Assembly (NCBI GenBank): GCA_963691885.1
Contig: OY829843.1
Span: 1,798,001 to 1,862,000 of the forward strand
DNA: 64,000 nt
Direction of reading: 5' to 3'
Origin: G963691885 sp963691885
Lineage (GTDB): Bacteria; Pseudomonadota; Alphaproteobacteria; UBA8366; Aestuariispiraceae
The notes below the pieces were generated by a model, which ran no database searches, was not told the origin of the DNA, and saw nothing but the letters and a program-made list of their open reading frames with translations. Position 1 is the first letter of the stretch. Each line of letters starts with the position of its first letter. A program made the translations under genes and the position numbers. This document shows positions 25,681-34,227 of this stretch, in pieces.

Positions 25681-25756
25681 GTCCGAAAGATCTCTTTTCA
25701 CTGCGTCCCCACTTACCGTAAGGTCAGGCAAAGACAAATTATACAGGGGAATCGCC

Positions 25757-26530
25757 ATGCGCCTTCAAAACAAAACAGCCGTCGTAACCGGTGCCGCTTC
25801 GGGCTTTGGGGCAGAAATTGCCCGTGCCTATGCGCGCGAGGGTGCAAATGTTGTCATCGCCGATATCAATGACGAATGGGGCAAATCGGTTGCCACAGAA
25901 ATTGACGGGATCAATGCGGGGCGCGGCACCTATATCCATGCGGATGTATCACGGTTTGAAGATGTTGAAGGTATGGTTCAGGCCGCTGTTGATGCCTATG
26001 GCCGCGTCGATATCATCGTCAATAATGCCGGGTATACCCACCGCAATATGCCGGTCCTGGATGTACCGGAAGAGGAATACGACCGGATCTTTGATGTCAA
26101 TGTGAAATCTATCTTTCACGCCGTTCGCGCCGCCGCACCACGATTTTTGGAGCAGGAAAAGATCGGGCCTTCACGCGGTGTGATCATCAATGTTGCGTCG
26201 ACGGCGGCAGTGCGGCCTCGGACGGGTCTGGTCTGGTACAATGCGTCGAAATCAGCGGCGGTTGGGGCGACCCGGTCGCTGGCGGTTGAGTTTGGACCTC
26301 AGCATATTCGTGTGGCCGGTATTAATCCTGTTGCTGGGGAAACCCCCTTGCTTGAAAAATTCATGGGCGAGGATACGCCGGAAAAACGCGCTGCCTTCAA
26401 AGCGACGGTGCCGCTTGGCCGCTTTAGTCAGCCAAGCGATATCGCCAATGCCGCCGTGTTCCTGGCTGCTGACGAATCAGAATTCCTGACCGGCATCTGT
26501 ATCGATGTGGATGGGGGGCGCTGCGTCTGA
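25757..26530 (+). CDS. SDR-family oxidoreductase
   Basis: A 257-residue short-chain dehydrogenase of the FabG/glucose-dehydrogenase class. It has TGAASGFG for NAD(P), NNAGYTHRNM, the Ser in NVASTAAVRP, and the YNASK active site followed by LAVEFGPQHIRVAGINPVAG. The substrate is unknown. It ends inside a 22-base perfect palindrome and converges with the interrupted oxidoreductase gene, so it may belong to the same catabolic locus while being transcribed separately. Confidence 0.87.
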   Translation: MRLQNKTAVVTGAASGFGAEIARAYAREGANVVIADINDEWGKSVATEIDGINAGRGTYIHADVSRFEDVEGMVQAAVDAYGRVDIIVNNAGYTHRNMPVLDVPEEEYDRIFDVNVKSIFHAVRAAAPRFLEQEKIGPSRGVIINVASTAAVRPRTGLVWYNASKSAAVGATRSLAVEFGPQHIRVAGINPVAGETPLLEKFMGEDTPEKRAAFKATVPLGRFSQPSDIANAAVFLAADESEFLTGICIDVDGGRCV

Positions 26531-26541
26531 TCAGACGCAGC
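26520..26541. repeat. 22-base perfect palindrome at a convergent gene end
   Basis: The 22 bases are fully self-complementary (GCTGCGTCTGA and its mirror TCAGACGCAGC) and include the TGA of the SDR gene. It could fold into a tight hairpin in both transcripts. There is no T tract on either side, so it may serve as an mRNA 3' end stabiliser rather than a classical terminator. Confidence 0.75.
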
Positions 26542-26547
26542 CTGCGC

Positions 26548-27891
26548 TCAGCGATTGGCGAAGCCGCGTTCCATTTCCCGGCGTACCTGAACCGCCTGAA
26601 CGGTCTCGTCAATCTCGACATCATCCCAGGTCAGAGCCTGTCCTTTCGGGATGGCACGCTTCAGTTTGAAGCTTTGCGCAAGACCGATTGGCAACCCGCC
26701 CATTGAAAGAGAGCTCGCCGCTGGCATCAACTTGCCATAGACGCAATAGCCGCCTTCGCCGTCCAGGATCTCACCCGGTTTCAGATCCCGCTTTGCCGTT
26801 GCGACAGCGTCGCCGCGCCAGTGTCGGGCCTGGCCGGTTGCCTCGCCGCGGAGGGCGGCGCTGGCGACAGACAGGCCCAGTTCCAGCCCGATCAGGTGAT
26901 AAGGTTTGTACATTGACCCGTATTTGCCGGTGCTGTCGACCTTCAGACCATATTCCCACATACATCTTTTTGAGTATTCGTTGGGCGCTTCAAAGGTGAC
27001 GTAAACGCCCCAGCGCAAATCCCGAAACACCGGACGGCCATCGGTTTCATCACAGGAAATGACCTCAACCGTGCCTTTGTGCTTGATCTGGCCGCCATCT
27101 TCGATGGGACGCAGGACATGGGTGATGTAGTCGACGCCGCAGGGAAAGAAGGAAAGCCCATCTGCAGGGACTCCCAACTCGCAGGCATTGGCCACGGCGG
27201 CCATTTCAATCGCCGATTTTGTGCCATCGACGAAGCTGGCAAACATCTTACTGTTCATGCCGGCTGCCGCCGCCTGTTCAGTCGTGAGGTTGTAGTGTTC
27301 CCAGACATTGTCCGGGTTAATGCTGTGATAGCCGGGTTGATACTTGGTTCCCTTTCCCGCGCAGGTGATGCTGAAGCCGCAGGCGCGCGCTCAATCCACC
27401 ATTTCTGAAATAAGCGCCGGCTGGTCGCCATAGGCCATTGTGTAAACAACGCCGGCGGCACGTGCCTTTTCAGCCAGAAGCGGCCCTGCGAGTACATCTG
27501 CCTCGACATTCACCATGACGATATGTTTGCCGTTTTCGATGGCGGCGAGGGCATGGGCAATGCCGGCGGGTGGGTGACCCGTTGCATCAATCACGACATC
27601 CAGACGCGGATCCTGGATCATCGCCATCGTGTCTTCGGTCAGGAAGGTGGTGCCATTCCGCACGGCATCTTCCATCGAGGTGGCTTCCGTCTGTTCCGCC
27701 GCCCAACCTGTGTTGAGGCAGGCCTGCCTTGCGCGTGGAATGCTGAGATCGGCGATCGCCAACATATGGACACCCTGGGTGGTCGGGATCTGGGACAGAT
27801 ACATGGACCCGAACTTGCCAGCCCCGATCAGGCCCACACGGACAGGGTTATCGTCACTGGCCCGCTTGACCAGCATCTGATGCAAATTCAT
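26548..27891 (-). pseudogene. SAF-domain NAD(P)-dependent oxidoreductase interrupted by in-frame TGA
   Basis: One continuous reading frame of 448 codons encodes an N-terminal Rossmann domain (VRVGLIGAGKFGSMYLSQIP near residue 17, homoserine-dehydrogenase-like) and a C-terminal region ending in a SAF-like domain (KRDLKPGEILDGEGGYCVYG). The only break is a TGA at codon 167 (27391-27393), between ALISEMVD and ARACGF. Relatives as I recall them have Trp there, so a TGG to TGA change fits. No length change is involved. Both halves are well preserved, which suggests a very recent nonsense mutation, a sequencing error, or read-through. It lies upstream-to-downstream with PhyH and GntR genes on the same strand. 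Confidence 0.8.
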
Positions 27892-27926
27892 GGAAGCTTC
27901 CTCTTCGGATCAATACTTGATTTTTG

Positions 27927-28724
27927 TTATTCGGCGGCGGCGCGTTCGCTCGCGTAATCCTGCAGGGTCGAATCCGGCAGAATGTCGATCGGGGTAAAGT
28001 CGCGATGGGCAATCCAATCCTCGCGGTTGAATTTTGTGATGTGGTTGCTCACCGCGCAGAGGCTGAGATAGACGATGGTGCGCGGGAAGGGAGAGATATT
28101 GGGCGGGCTGGCATGGACAAGCGTGCTGTGGAACATCAGCATCGACCCGGCCTTGCCCGTCGGGGCAACGCAGCCCCCCTGTTCGGCCAATTCCGAAACT
28201 TTTTCACGATCGAGCGTCCAGAGCGGATAGGAAGTTGTCTCCAGGTCGTGACCGGCCTCAAGAACGCCTGACTTGTGACTGCGCGGTATGAACAGAAGGG
28301 GGCCATTGGCAGCGGTAACATCATCGAGGAAGAGGGCGATGTTCATCGCGCGGGCTTCGGGCATGCCATCATCCCGGGCCCAGGTGCCGTAATCCTGATG
28401 CCATTGCCAGACGTCGCCATCAAACGCCGCCTTCGCGTTAATCTTGAATTGATGCATATAGAGGCGATCCTTTAGCAATTGCTGAACGGGTTCAAGCAGG
28501 CGTGGATGGGCGCCAAGGCGACGGAAGGCCTCATTATAGGTATGGGCGGCAAAGGCGGTGCGGGCGACGCCACTGGATTCGCGCCAGACCTCTTTGCGGT
28601 CCATTGCATAGATGCGCTGGGCCTCTTCGGCAAGAACTTCGACCTCCTCTGGGCTGAACATATTGGGAAAGAAGAGATAACCCTCGCGGTCAAACTCAGC
28701 GATTTGGTCGTCTGTCAGTTTCAT
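27927..28724 (-). CDS. Phytanoyl-CoA dioxygenase-family (PhyH) oxygenase
   Basis: A 265-residue Fe(II)/2-oxoglutarate dioxygenase-like protein. The iron ligands His109 and Asp111 are in WQWHQDYGTWARDDG, the distal His204 in LVHASPPN, and Arg215 is placed to bind 2-oxoglutarate. The N-terminus (DREGYLFFPNMFSPEEVEVL) is typical of the family, including ectoine hydroxylase relatives. The substrate is unknown. The neighbours are the interrupted oxidoreductase downstream and a GntR regulator upstream on the same strand, which suggests one small catabolic operon. Confidence 0.87.
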   Translation of the reverse strand: MKLTDDQIAEFDREGYLFFPNMFSPEEVEVLAEEAQRIYAMDRKEVWRESSGVARTAFAAHTYNEAFRRLGAHPRLLEPVQQLLKDRLYMHQFKINAKAAFDGDVWQWHQDYGTWARDDGMPEARAMNIALFLDDVTAANGPLLFIPRSHKSGVLEAGHDLETTSYPLWTLDREKVSELAEQGGCVAPTGKAGSMLMFHSTLVHASPPNISPFPRTIVYLSLCAVSNHITKFNREDWIAHRDFTPIDILPDSTLQDYASERAAAE

Positions 28725-28745
28725 GGTTTCCTCGGCCTGATAGCT

Positions 28746-29447
28746 TTAGCGATTCTGTGTAATGAGTTCGGTTTGAGATGGGGTGCTGCGCTCCAGATGG
28801 GCGACCAGCATCGCGGCCGCCGCTGTGACATGTCGTTCAGCCAGCTGGCCAGCCTGTTCGGGATCCCCATCGATGATGGCCATGACAATATCGGTATGTT
28901 CGCGCCAGACATCATCACGCTGCCCGGAATCCCGCAGGACCGCCCCCATGATCCGGCGAATATGGTGCCAGTGAACTTCCGCCGTCTGGGCGATCATCGG
29001 GTTGCCGGAGAGCGCATAGAGGGTCTGGTGAAAATTGACATCGGCGGCGATCAGATCAGCCACGCTGCCAGACGCAACGATGGCCCGTCCGGTTTTCAGG
29101 ATGTCTTTCAAGGCAGTGACAATGCCGGGTTCATTGGGGGCGGCCCGCGCGACCTCCATCGCGGCCAGGCGATCAAGCGCCGCCCGAATGGCGTAGATCC
29201 GCTGCGCCAGCGCCGGCGACAGGTCGGTAACCCGATGCCCTTTCTTTCCCTGCGGCTCCACAAAGCCCTGTTTCTTCAGCAGGACAAGGGCCTGCACCAC
29301 CGGCTGGCGCGAAACCGCCAGTTCCTCGGCGATGCGTTCCTGAACAACCGGCTCCCCCGGCCGCAAATCCCCGGCACAGATCGCCTCCAGGACCGTCTCA
29401 TAGACCTGATCCACCAAATTCGGCACCGCAACAACAGGGTTCATCAT
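28746..29447 (-). CDS. GntR/FCD-family transcriptional regulator
   Basis: A 233-residue regulator with an N-terminal winged helix (RIAEELAVSRQPVVQALVLL at residues about 38-57) and a C-terminal FCD ligand domain (FHQTLYALSGNPMIAQTAEV near 150, and the metal-site His near HWHHIRR). This FadR-subfamily type usually represses an adjacent catabolic operon until a small acid binds. A perfect 14-base palindrome lies 23 bases upstream of the start, consistent with autoregulation and control of the PhyH/oxidoreductase genes behind it. Confidence 0.92.
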   Translation of the reverse strand: MMNPVVAVPNLVDQVYETVLEAICAGDLRPGEPVVQERIAEELAVSRQPVVQALVLLKKQGFVEPQGKKGHRVTDLSPALAQRIYAIRAALDRLAAMEVARAAPNEPGIVTALKDILKTGRAIVASGSVADLIAADVNFHQTLYALSGNPMIAQTAEVHWHHIRRIMGAVLRDSGQRDDVWREHTDIVMAIIDGDPEQAGQLAERHVTAAAAMLVAHLERSTPSQTELITQNR

Positions 29448-29469
29448 ATACGCATCTCTCCAGCCTGTA

Positions 29470-29483
29470 TTCTGTATACAGAA
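29470..29483. promoter_or_regulatory. GntR-type operator palindrome
   Basis: TTCTGTATACAGAA is a perfect 14-base palindrome containing the TGTATACA core common to FCD-type GntR operators. It sits directly upstream of the GntR gene start (29447), where it could block that promoter. Confidence 0.65.
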
Positions 29484-29513
29484 AAATGTAGGAAGGTGTA
29501 AAGGGTGGCGAGG

Positions 29514-30605
29514 TCAGTGTGTCCTAGATTTCAAGGCTAGGAATCTTTGCAAGGCAGCCTCGATCGGTACTGCAGGACTAAAAAAAATGCTTGCTAGCAA
29601 AAAAACCACCATAAGGTGGTACTTTGACGCGCAACAAGCCCGAAATGCTACTCGAATAAGCGCCCTAGAGAGTTCTTCTCGAGTATAAATGTCTGATTCA
29701 AATAAAGATAATCGGCTCATGGGGATTAGACTTAATGCAGTTGCGTAATCATCTTGCGAAAGGTCGTCTATCTGCATTCTGGCCATCCTTATCTGTACAA
29801 AGGAAAACAGGGAGGCGTCCGAACAAGATGAACTCAACGATTGGAGTTCGATGCAACTCCATGACTCAACAGGATCTGGTTTGCCATCTCTTCGGTAGCG
29901 ATACGCTATGTATGCAAGTAAAGATCCCTTAATTTGCAGATGTCGCTTCATGACCGATGTATTTGTGTCGTGAACGCGATACAATAAAACTGTATTTTTT
30001 AAATTAGATGTTTCTGTTTTCTCCGATATGCGTAGCCACAAGTCATAGTCTTCACAATGGGTAAAATAGGAACGATAACCTCCTGAACTTTTTGCGAGAC
30101 GGGTTCTAAACATGCATGCAGGATGAGCGACGGGGGAGCCAAAGTGAAGTTTTTTCCTTGCCGCTCGAGCCGAGGTAGGAAACTTCAGTCTTTTGAGTGC
30201 ATGCGAAGAACCACTTTCATCAATCACGGCAACCTGACCACCCACCAGTCCAATGCTTGGGTTTGCCTCCAAATATATGACTTGCTCAAACAATCGTCTC
30301 GGAAGCGAAATATCATCCGCATCCATGCGCGCAATAAATTGCCCTCTTGCTAGACTCAGACCTAAGTTAAGAGAAGCAATCAAACCCTGATTGTTTTGGC
30401 GCAACACCCGTATACGTGAATCATTTTCCGAAAACCGTTCAAGAATTTTGCTAGTACCATCCGTTGAGCCATCGTCAATTATAAGAAATTCAAAGTCAGT
30501 GAACGTTTGATTTAGAATACTTCGAACGGATTCCGAAATGTAAGGTTCCCCATTAAAAACCGACATCAAGACGGTAATGCGAGGACTACGATTCTTGTCG
30601 GTCAT
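29514..30605 (-). CDS. Family 2 glycosyltransferase
   Basis: A 363-residue GT2 (GT-A fold) enzyme. ITVLMSVFNGEPYISESVRS opens the nucleotide-binding domain, with LIIDDGSTDGTSKIL near residue 40 and the metal-binding DADD in FIARMDADDISLPRR near 92. A family-typical GGYRSYFTHCEDYDLWLRIS follows near 175-194. The C-terminal third is helical with hydrophobic segments. Donor and acceptor sugars are unknown. It is the last gene of the low-G+C minus-strand glycan operon, and its ATG overlaps the preceding methyltransferase stop by 4 bases. Confidence 0.88.
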   Translation of the reverse strand: MTDKNRSPRITVLMSVFNGEPYISESVRSILNQTFTDFEFLIIDDGSTDGTSKILERFSENDSRIRVLRQNNQGLIASLNLGLSLARGQFIARMDADDISLPRRLFEQVIYLEANPSIGLVGGQVAVIDESGSSHALKRLKFPTSARAARKKLHFGSPVAHPACMFRTRLAKSSGGYRSYFTHCEDYDLWLRISEKTETSNLKNTVLLYRVHDTNTSVMKRHLQIKGSLLAYIAYRYRRDGKPDPVESWSCIELQSLSSSCSDASLFSFVQIRMARMQIDDLSQDDYATALSLIPMSRLSLFESDIYTREELSRALIRVAFRACCASKYHLMVVFLLASIFFSPAVPIEAALQRFLALKSRTH

Positions 30606-31498
30606 TCACCTGTCGCGCAATTTACGCGGAAGTCACCGGAATTTGGTTTCTTCACAGCCAAAACATGATAACCCATGCATAAGGTATCAATCGAAACTTG
30701 TGTGGGTCTTTGAGTGAAGAAGAAAATAAATGCTGGAAGAAGAAAGAGTTTTGCAAAGAAACCGTGAGAGCAAAAGGTCCGCGCCATCTCTACACCGAGC
30801 CAACTGTAATAGTCTCCAACGGGTTCAATTGTAAAATTATCGAAACCACATTCTTTCAAGAAATGCTCGTACCATCGATCAGAAAAACCACTATAGAAGT
30901 AGAATGGATCCATATGCCGCAAGCAATTACTAGGGGCGGTCAGAATCAATTTACCGCCCGGCCGAAGCAACCTGCAAAACTCTTTCAAAGTGTCGATTGG
31001 GTACGGGATGTGTTCAAAAACCTCCGTACAGAGTATCGCATCAAATGTACCGTCCTCTTCATCAATCGACCATATATCGCCAACATAATCGATAGACCCA
31101 TATTGATATCCAGAGGTTCCGCCAATCCCACCATTCTCGGACCCCATCATTTTCTTGGCGTCTCTTGTGTACCGGCCAAAATCTTGCGCCTTGTAGTCTA
31201 AGTGCGTCGCGAAGTGTCTGAAATCTTGACTACCACACCCCGCGTCAAGGATATGGGAGCCAGTTGACAACGCTTTCAACTGAGTCTCAACCCAATCACG
31301 CCGTACATTCAAGTTATCTAGTTTCCGAACCCAACGATCTACGAATGGAAGTGACGATCTCACTCGCCGTTTGAAGTTCCGGAATCTCACTGGCTGAATC
31401 CTGTTTGTTTCAAGTCTGATTCGAGTATGCAGGTTGGGTACGACTTTCGCCTTGATCGCCTTCTCGAATTTTCTCGAAAGTGTAGATTCCGCATCCAA
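30602..31498 (-). CDS. SAM-dependent methyltransferase (class I)
   Basis: A 298-residue protein with an AdoMet-binding core: HILDAGCGSQDFR near residue 83, TFDAILCTEVFEHIPYP near 148 and LRPGGKLILTAPS near 177. The C-terminus has a hydrophobic stretch (AKLFLLPAFIFFF) that may associate with the membrane. It probably methylates a sugar or glycan intermediate; this is inferred from context. The annotated start overlaps the preceding DUF268 gene by 89 bases. There is no other Met before the AdoMet motif, so a GTG or TTG further in could be the true start. Confidence 0.8.
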   Translation of the reverse strand: MDAESTLSRKFEKAIKAKVVPNLHTRIRLETNRIQPVRFRNFKRRVRSSLPFVDRWVRKLDNLNVRRDWVETQLKALSTGSHILDAGCGSQDFRHFATHLDYKAQDFGRYTRDAKKMMGSENGGIGGTSGYQYGSIDYVGDIWSIDEEDGTFDAILCTEVFEHIPYPIDTLKEFCRLLRPGGKLILTAPSNCLRHMDPFYFYSGFSDRWYEHFLKECGFDNFTIEPVGDYYSWLGVEMARTFCSHGFFAKLFLLPAFIFFFTQRPTQVSIDTLCMGYHVLAVKKPNSGDFRVNCATGE

Positions 31499-32237
31499 AT
31501 GACGGTACTTGCGCTAGCGACTTCGGATTTTCACCCAAGTTCAAATCCCCATCATCATCGACATAGGCAAACTGAATGAGTCTAAGATCCTTAGAATTCT
31601 TGATCCAATCAAGTATCTCATTTGGATGAAACACGCGGTGCGCATTAAACGCCACCTCATTGGTTCTACCAATGGGAAAACTTACATACAATCGACCACT
31701 TGGCTTTAATACCCGAACCAAATTATGGAAACCTAGCAAATGCCCGTTGGGATCAATTCGATCACCGCAGCGACCCAAACCAAAGTGTTCCAACGCATGT
31801 AGGCAAGAGACCGAGTCGTACCTTTCTTCAAAAATTTTGTCGGAATCGGAAAAATCAATTCTTTGATATTTGATGTTAGTGTGGATAGATTTTGGCAGAT
31901 AGCGGATGTCGGCGACTTCGATTTTCCTAAATGATGCTACGTGAGCTATAAAACCGTCGACACGAGAACCAACATCTAAGTGTCTTTCTGGTTTGTGGTC
32001 AAAAATGTATTGAGCAACAAGTAGATCTTGGTGGAAATAGTGTCCCGTGACCGTACCCGCCTGGTCATTTAGATCGGCGACAATTGGGTAGATCTCCGTA
32101 ATATGGCCACCCATTTTGAGAAATTTTCGCCGATCTCTCAGGTATCGCAAAAACAAAGGCAGTTTTCCTACACCTGCTACGAGCTTGAAGGTCGGTCGAA
32201 AAATTCGGAAGGCCGTGCGCAAAGCCGATCTGATCAT
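31410..32237 (-). CDS. DUF268 family protein (methyltransferase-like)
   Basis: A 275-residue protein of the DUF268 family seen in polysaccharide loci. HLDVGSRVDGFIAHVASFRK near residue 86 is a degenerate AdoMet-type loop, and YDSVSCLHALEHFGLGRCGD near 141 and GRLYVSFPIGRTNEVAFNAH near 182 are family hallmarks. The enzymatic activity is not established. It lies between the GT11 and methyltransferase genes on the minus strand and overlaps the latter. Confidence 0.82.
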   Translation of the reverse strand: MIRSALRTAFRIFRPTFKLVAGVGKLPLFLRYLRDRRKFLKMGGHITEIYPIVADLNDQAGTVTGHYFHQDLLVAQYIFDHKPERHLDVGSRVDGFIAHVASFRKIEVADIRYLPKSIHTNIKYQRIDFSDSDKIFEERYDSVSCLHALEHFGLGRCGDRIDPNGHLLGFHNLVRVLKPSGRLYVSFPIGRTNEVAFNAHRVFHPNEILDWIKNSKDLRLIQFAYVDDDGDLNLGENPKSLAQVPSFGCGIYTFEKIREGDQGESRTQPAYSNQT

Positions 32238-32274
32238 ATCCTAGACCTTATCCATTCATGGTGTGGTGACAAAA

Positions 32275-33171
32275 TTAGATTTTAATCCATTCTTCAGGTA
32301 AAATGTCATCACTTCGTAAAACTTTGGCCATATTTGGGGTGAACCAAGTGGTGGGTGCGAACACAACCTTATTTGCTTTCTTGTTAAGCCAAGCTGCCCA
32401 CCAGCTAAAACTACTGTTTGCAATTATATGGTAATCACAAATCGACATCAGCATCATATCTTCCACTGCCGAGTAACCGCTTATGTATCGCGTATTCTCC
32501 CAATCAGATAAGAGATCTTGAGCCATGTCGATATCATCGGAAAATACAAAAAAAGTTGGGTTGAAAACTGTTTTTGTAAGACGGGCATAGGCGTGTTCGT
32601 AGTACGCCTTTGGGAGAGTTACAAATACAGCTGAATTGGTTTCCGACAGATAATCTCCCCTGCGGACATGAACAGCCACCGAACATTCTGCTGCATGAAT
32701 TTCGCCTGCTTGTGTCGCAGTTCTTGAGCTCAAGAACAAATCGAGGTCAAGGAGGCGTGCTATGTCGTTGGCGTTTTCCCTGAAGTACTTCTCTGACTGC
32801 CAATAACCAGTAACACGACAACTTTCCGCAGTTTCTCTCAAGCCGGGCCAAAAGTGAAAGTGCGGCTCTATGACTTCAGCGAATCCAGGAATCGTGGGCT
32901 CGTCCGGGTCAAAACCCAACCGAGTGCCGAGTCGGATTAATGTACGATACAGGGACGAAGATTTTCGAATATTATATGGAAGTGAAAATTTTTCGATATC
33001 AAATTCTCGACTGTCACGCCACCCATAGTTTGTCTTGTCGAATACTAGTTCGAATCCCAATCGCTTTGAAAGCGTGTAACATGCTGCAAACTGGAACAAT
33101 TGGTTGCCGAGGCCTCCAACGAATCGAATGATGACCGTTCCTTTCAATGAGCTCGTGTCATAATGGTTCAA
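32275..33171 (-). CDS. GT11 alpha-1,2-fucosyltransferase-like protein
   Basis: A 298-residue GT11 enzyme with all three family motifs: GGLGNQLFQ at residues 19-27, the GDP-sugar-binding HVRRGDY at 168-174 and the C-terminal HIIANSSFSWWAAWL at 248-262. The expected reaction is transfer of L-fucose from GDP-fucose to a galactose 2-OH. The acceptor is not determinable. Low G+C (35% in a 60-base sample) marks it as foreign to the genome. It is co-translated with the GT10-type gene by a 4-base overlap. No GDP-fucose synthesis genes are in the window. Confidence 0.9.
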   Translation of the reverse strand: MNHYDTSSLKGTVIIRFVGGLGNQLFQFAACYTLSKRLGFELVFDKTNYGWRDSREFDIEKFSLPYNIRKSSSLYRTLIRLGTRLGFDPDEPTIPGFAEVIEPHFHFWPGLRETAESCRVTGYWQSEKYFRENANDIARLLDLDLFLSSRTATQAGEIHAAECSVAVHVRRGDYLSETNSAVFVTLPKAYYEHAYARLTKTVFNPTFFVFSDDIDMAQDLLSDWENTRYISGYSAVEDMMLMSICDYHIIANSSFSWWAAWLNKKANKVVFAPTTWFTPNMAKVLRSDDILPEEWIKI

Positions 33172-34211
33172 AGTCTTTTCCGATCTCGATAGTGGTTTTC
33201 GTTGGCCAGTGTTACGCGGCGTGAGATTCGCCGTATCCGATTGGTTTGGCTTCGTAGAAAATCGAATGCCGTGCGGAAGCGGTCATTTTGAAGAATCGTG
33301 ACAGGTTCGTGCCCGGGGTCTGATCTGCTATCGAGGTTGGAGATAGTCTGGTTTATATGTGGAAAGAAATTGTACTGTTCTAATAGAGCTTGTTTGTTCC
33401 TTTTCATAGCCTCCAGATTTTTCGATGTAAGACCTCGAGTGACAATTGAACGGATTGATTTGACGGCAAAATCAAGATTGCTTGTATCGAGTTCCACAAA
33501 CCCAGCGGTATCAAAATATTCTTTCAAATTCTTGCCGCCGCTGTATATCGGATAACTACCCGCAAGTATCACGTCCGAAAGCTTTTCCGTCCAGAAGTGT
33601 GGCATCTCGTTGTTTTCAAGAACAATGTTGAACAAGTACCTCCCAAGAAAATCCGACTTATCATGGAATGGTTGTAGGCCTCGACCATACACGTCAATTT
33701 CGTGCCCGAACTCTTGCACTAACTTGTCAACAAGCAAGCGGCGTACGAATTGTTGTTCGGTGATTACCTTGTCTGAACAAATTACCGAGAGTGATGCAGT
33801 TTTTTTGGTTTCATTTTGAAGACCTTTCCATCCAATTGGGCCAAGTGTACCATCTTCAAGCAGGCTGATTTTACCGAATAGCCACGGAAGGGCGGGATGG
33901 CTTTCAATAAAATTGCCATGAAAGCCTTTTGGACGGTAGGGGCCGAGGAGATGGCCAAATTGGTTGGTGAAACCTTCCCTGTAGGTCTTGACTTCCGGTG
34001 GTTCAGTTACAATCAACATGCGACGTTGTTTGGGTTGATTTACTAAACAGTACTCTGGCGGGTCGTCGATTATCACAAGCCAATCCGGTTCTCGCTTAGA
34101 ACCGTCAAATACAAACTTGCTGTCACCCCACACCCCGTCGCCAACTGGCGTTTGACGGGCCATTGCGGCAATTTCGTGGCAAGACAAAACAAGTATCTCA
34201 CGCATCGTCAT
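33168..34211 (-). CDS. GT10-type fucosyltransferase-like protein
   Basis: A 347-residue protein with a GT10 core around residues 191-224, with YLFNIVLENN then FWTEKLSDVILAGSYPIYSG. This matches the alpha-1,3/4-fucosyltransferase pattern for the donor site and TEK motif. The N-terminal half is divergent from characterised enzymes, so the linkage is uncertain. It lies next to a GT11 gene, so the cluster could build a doubly fucosylated (Lewis-like) structure. Low G+C like its neighbours; its stop overlaps the start of the GT11 gene by 4 bases. Confidence 0.75.
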   Translation of the reverse strand: MTMREILVLSCHEIAAMARQTPVGDGVWGDSKFVFDGSKREPDWLVIIDDPPEYCLVNQPKQRRMLIVTEPPEVKTYREGFTNQFGHLLGPYRPKGFHGNFIESHPALPWLFGKISLLEDGTLGPIGWKGLQNETKKTASLSVICSDKVITEQQFVRRLLVDKLVQEFGHEIDVYGRGLQPFHDKSDFLGRYLFNIVLENNEMPHFWTEKLSDVILAGSYPIYSGGKNLKEYFDTAGFVELDTSNLDFAVKSIRSIVTRGLTSKNLEAMKRNKQALLEQYNFFPHINQTISNLDSRSDPGHEPVTILQNDRFRTAFDFLRSQTNRIRRISRRVTLANENHYRDRKRL

Positions 34212-34227
34212 GGGTATCCTAGCAAAT

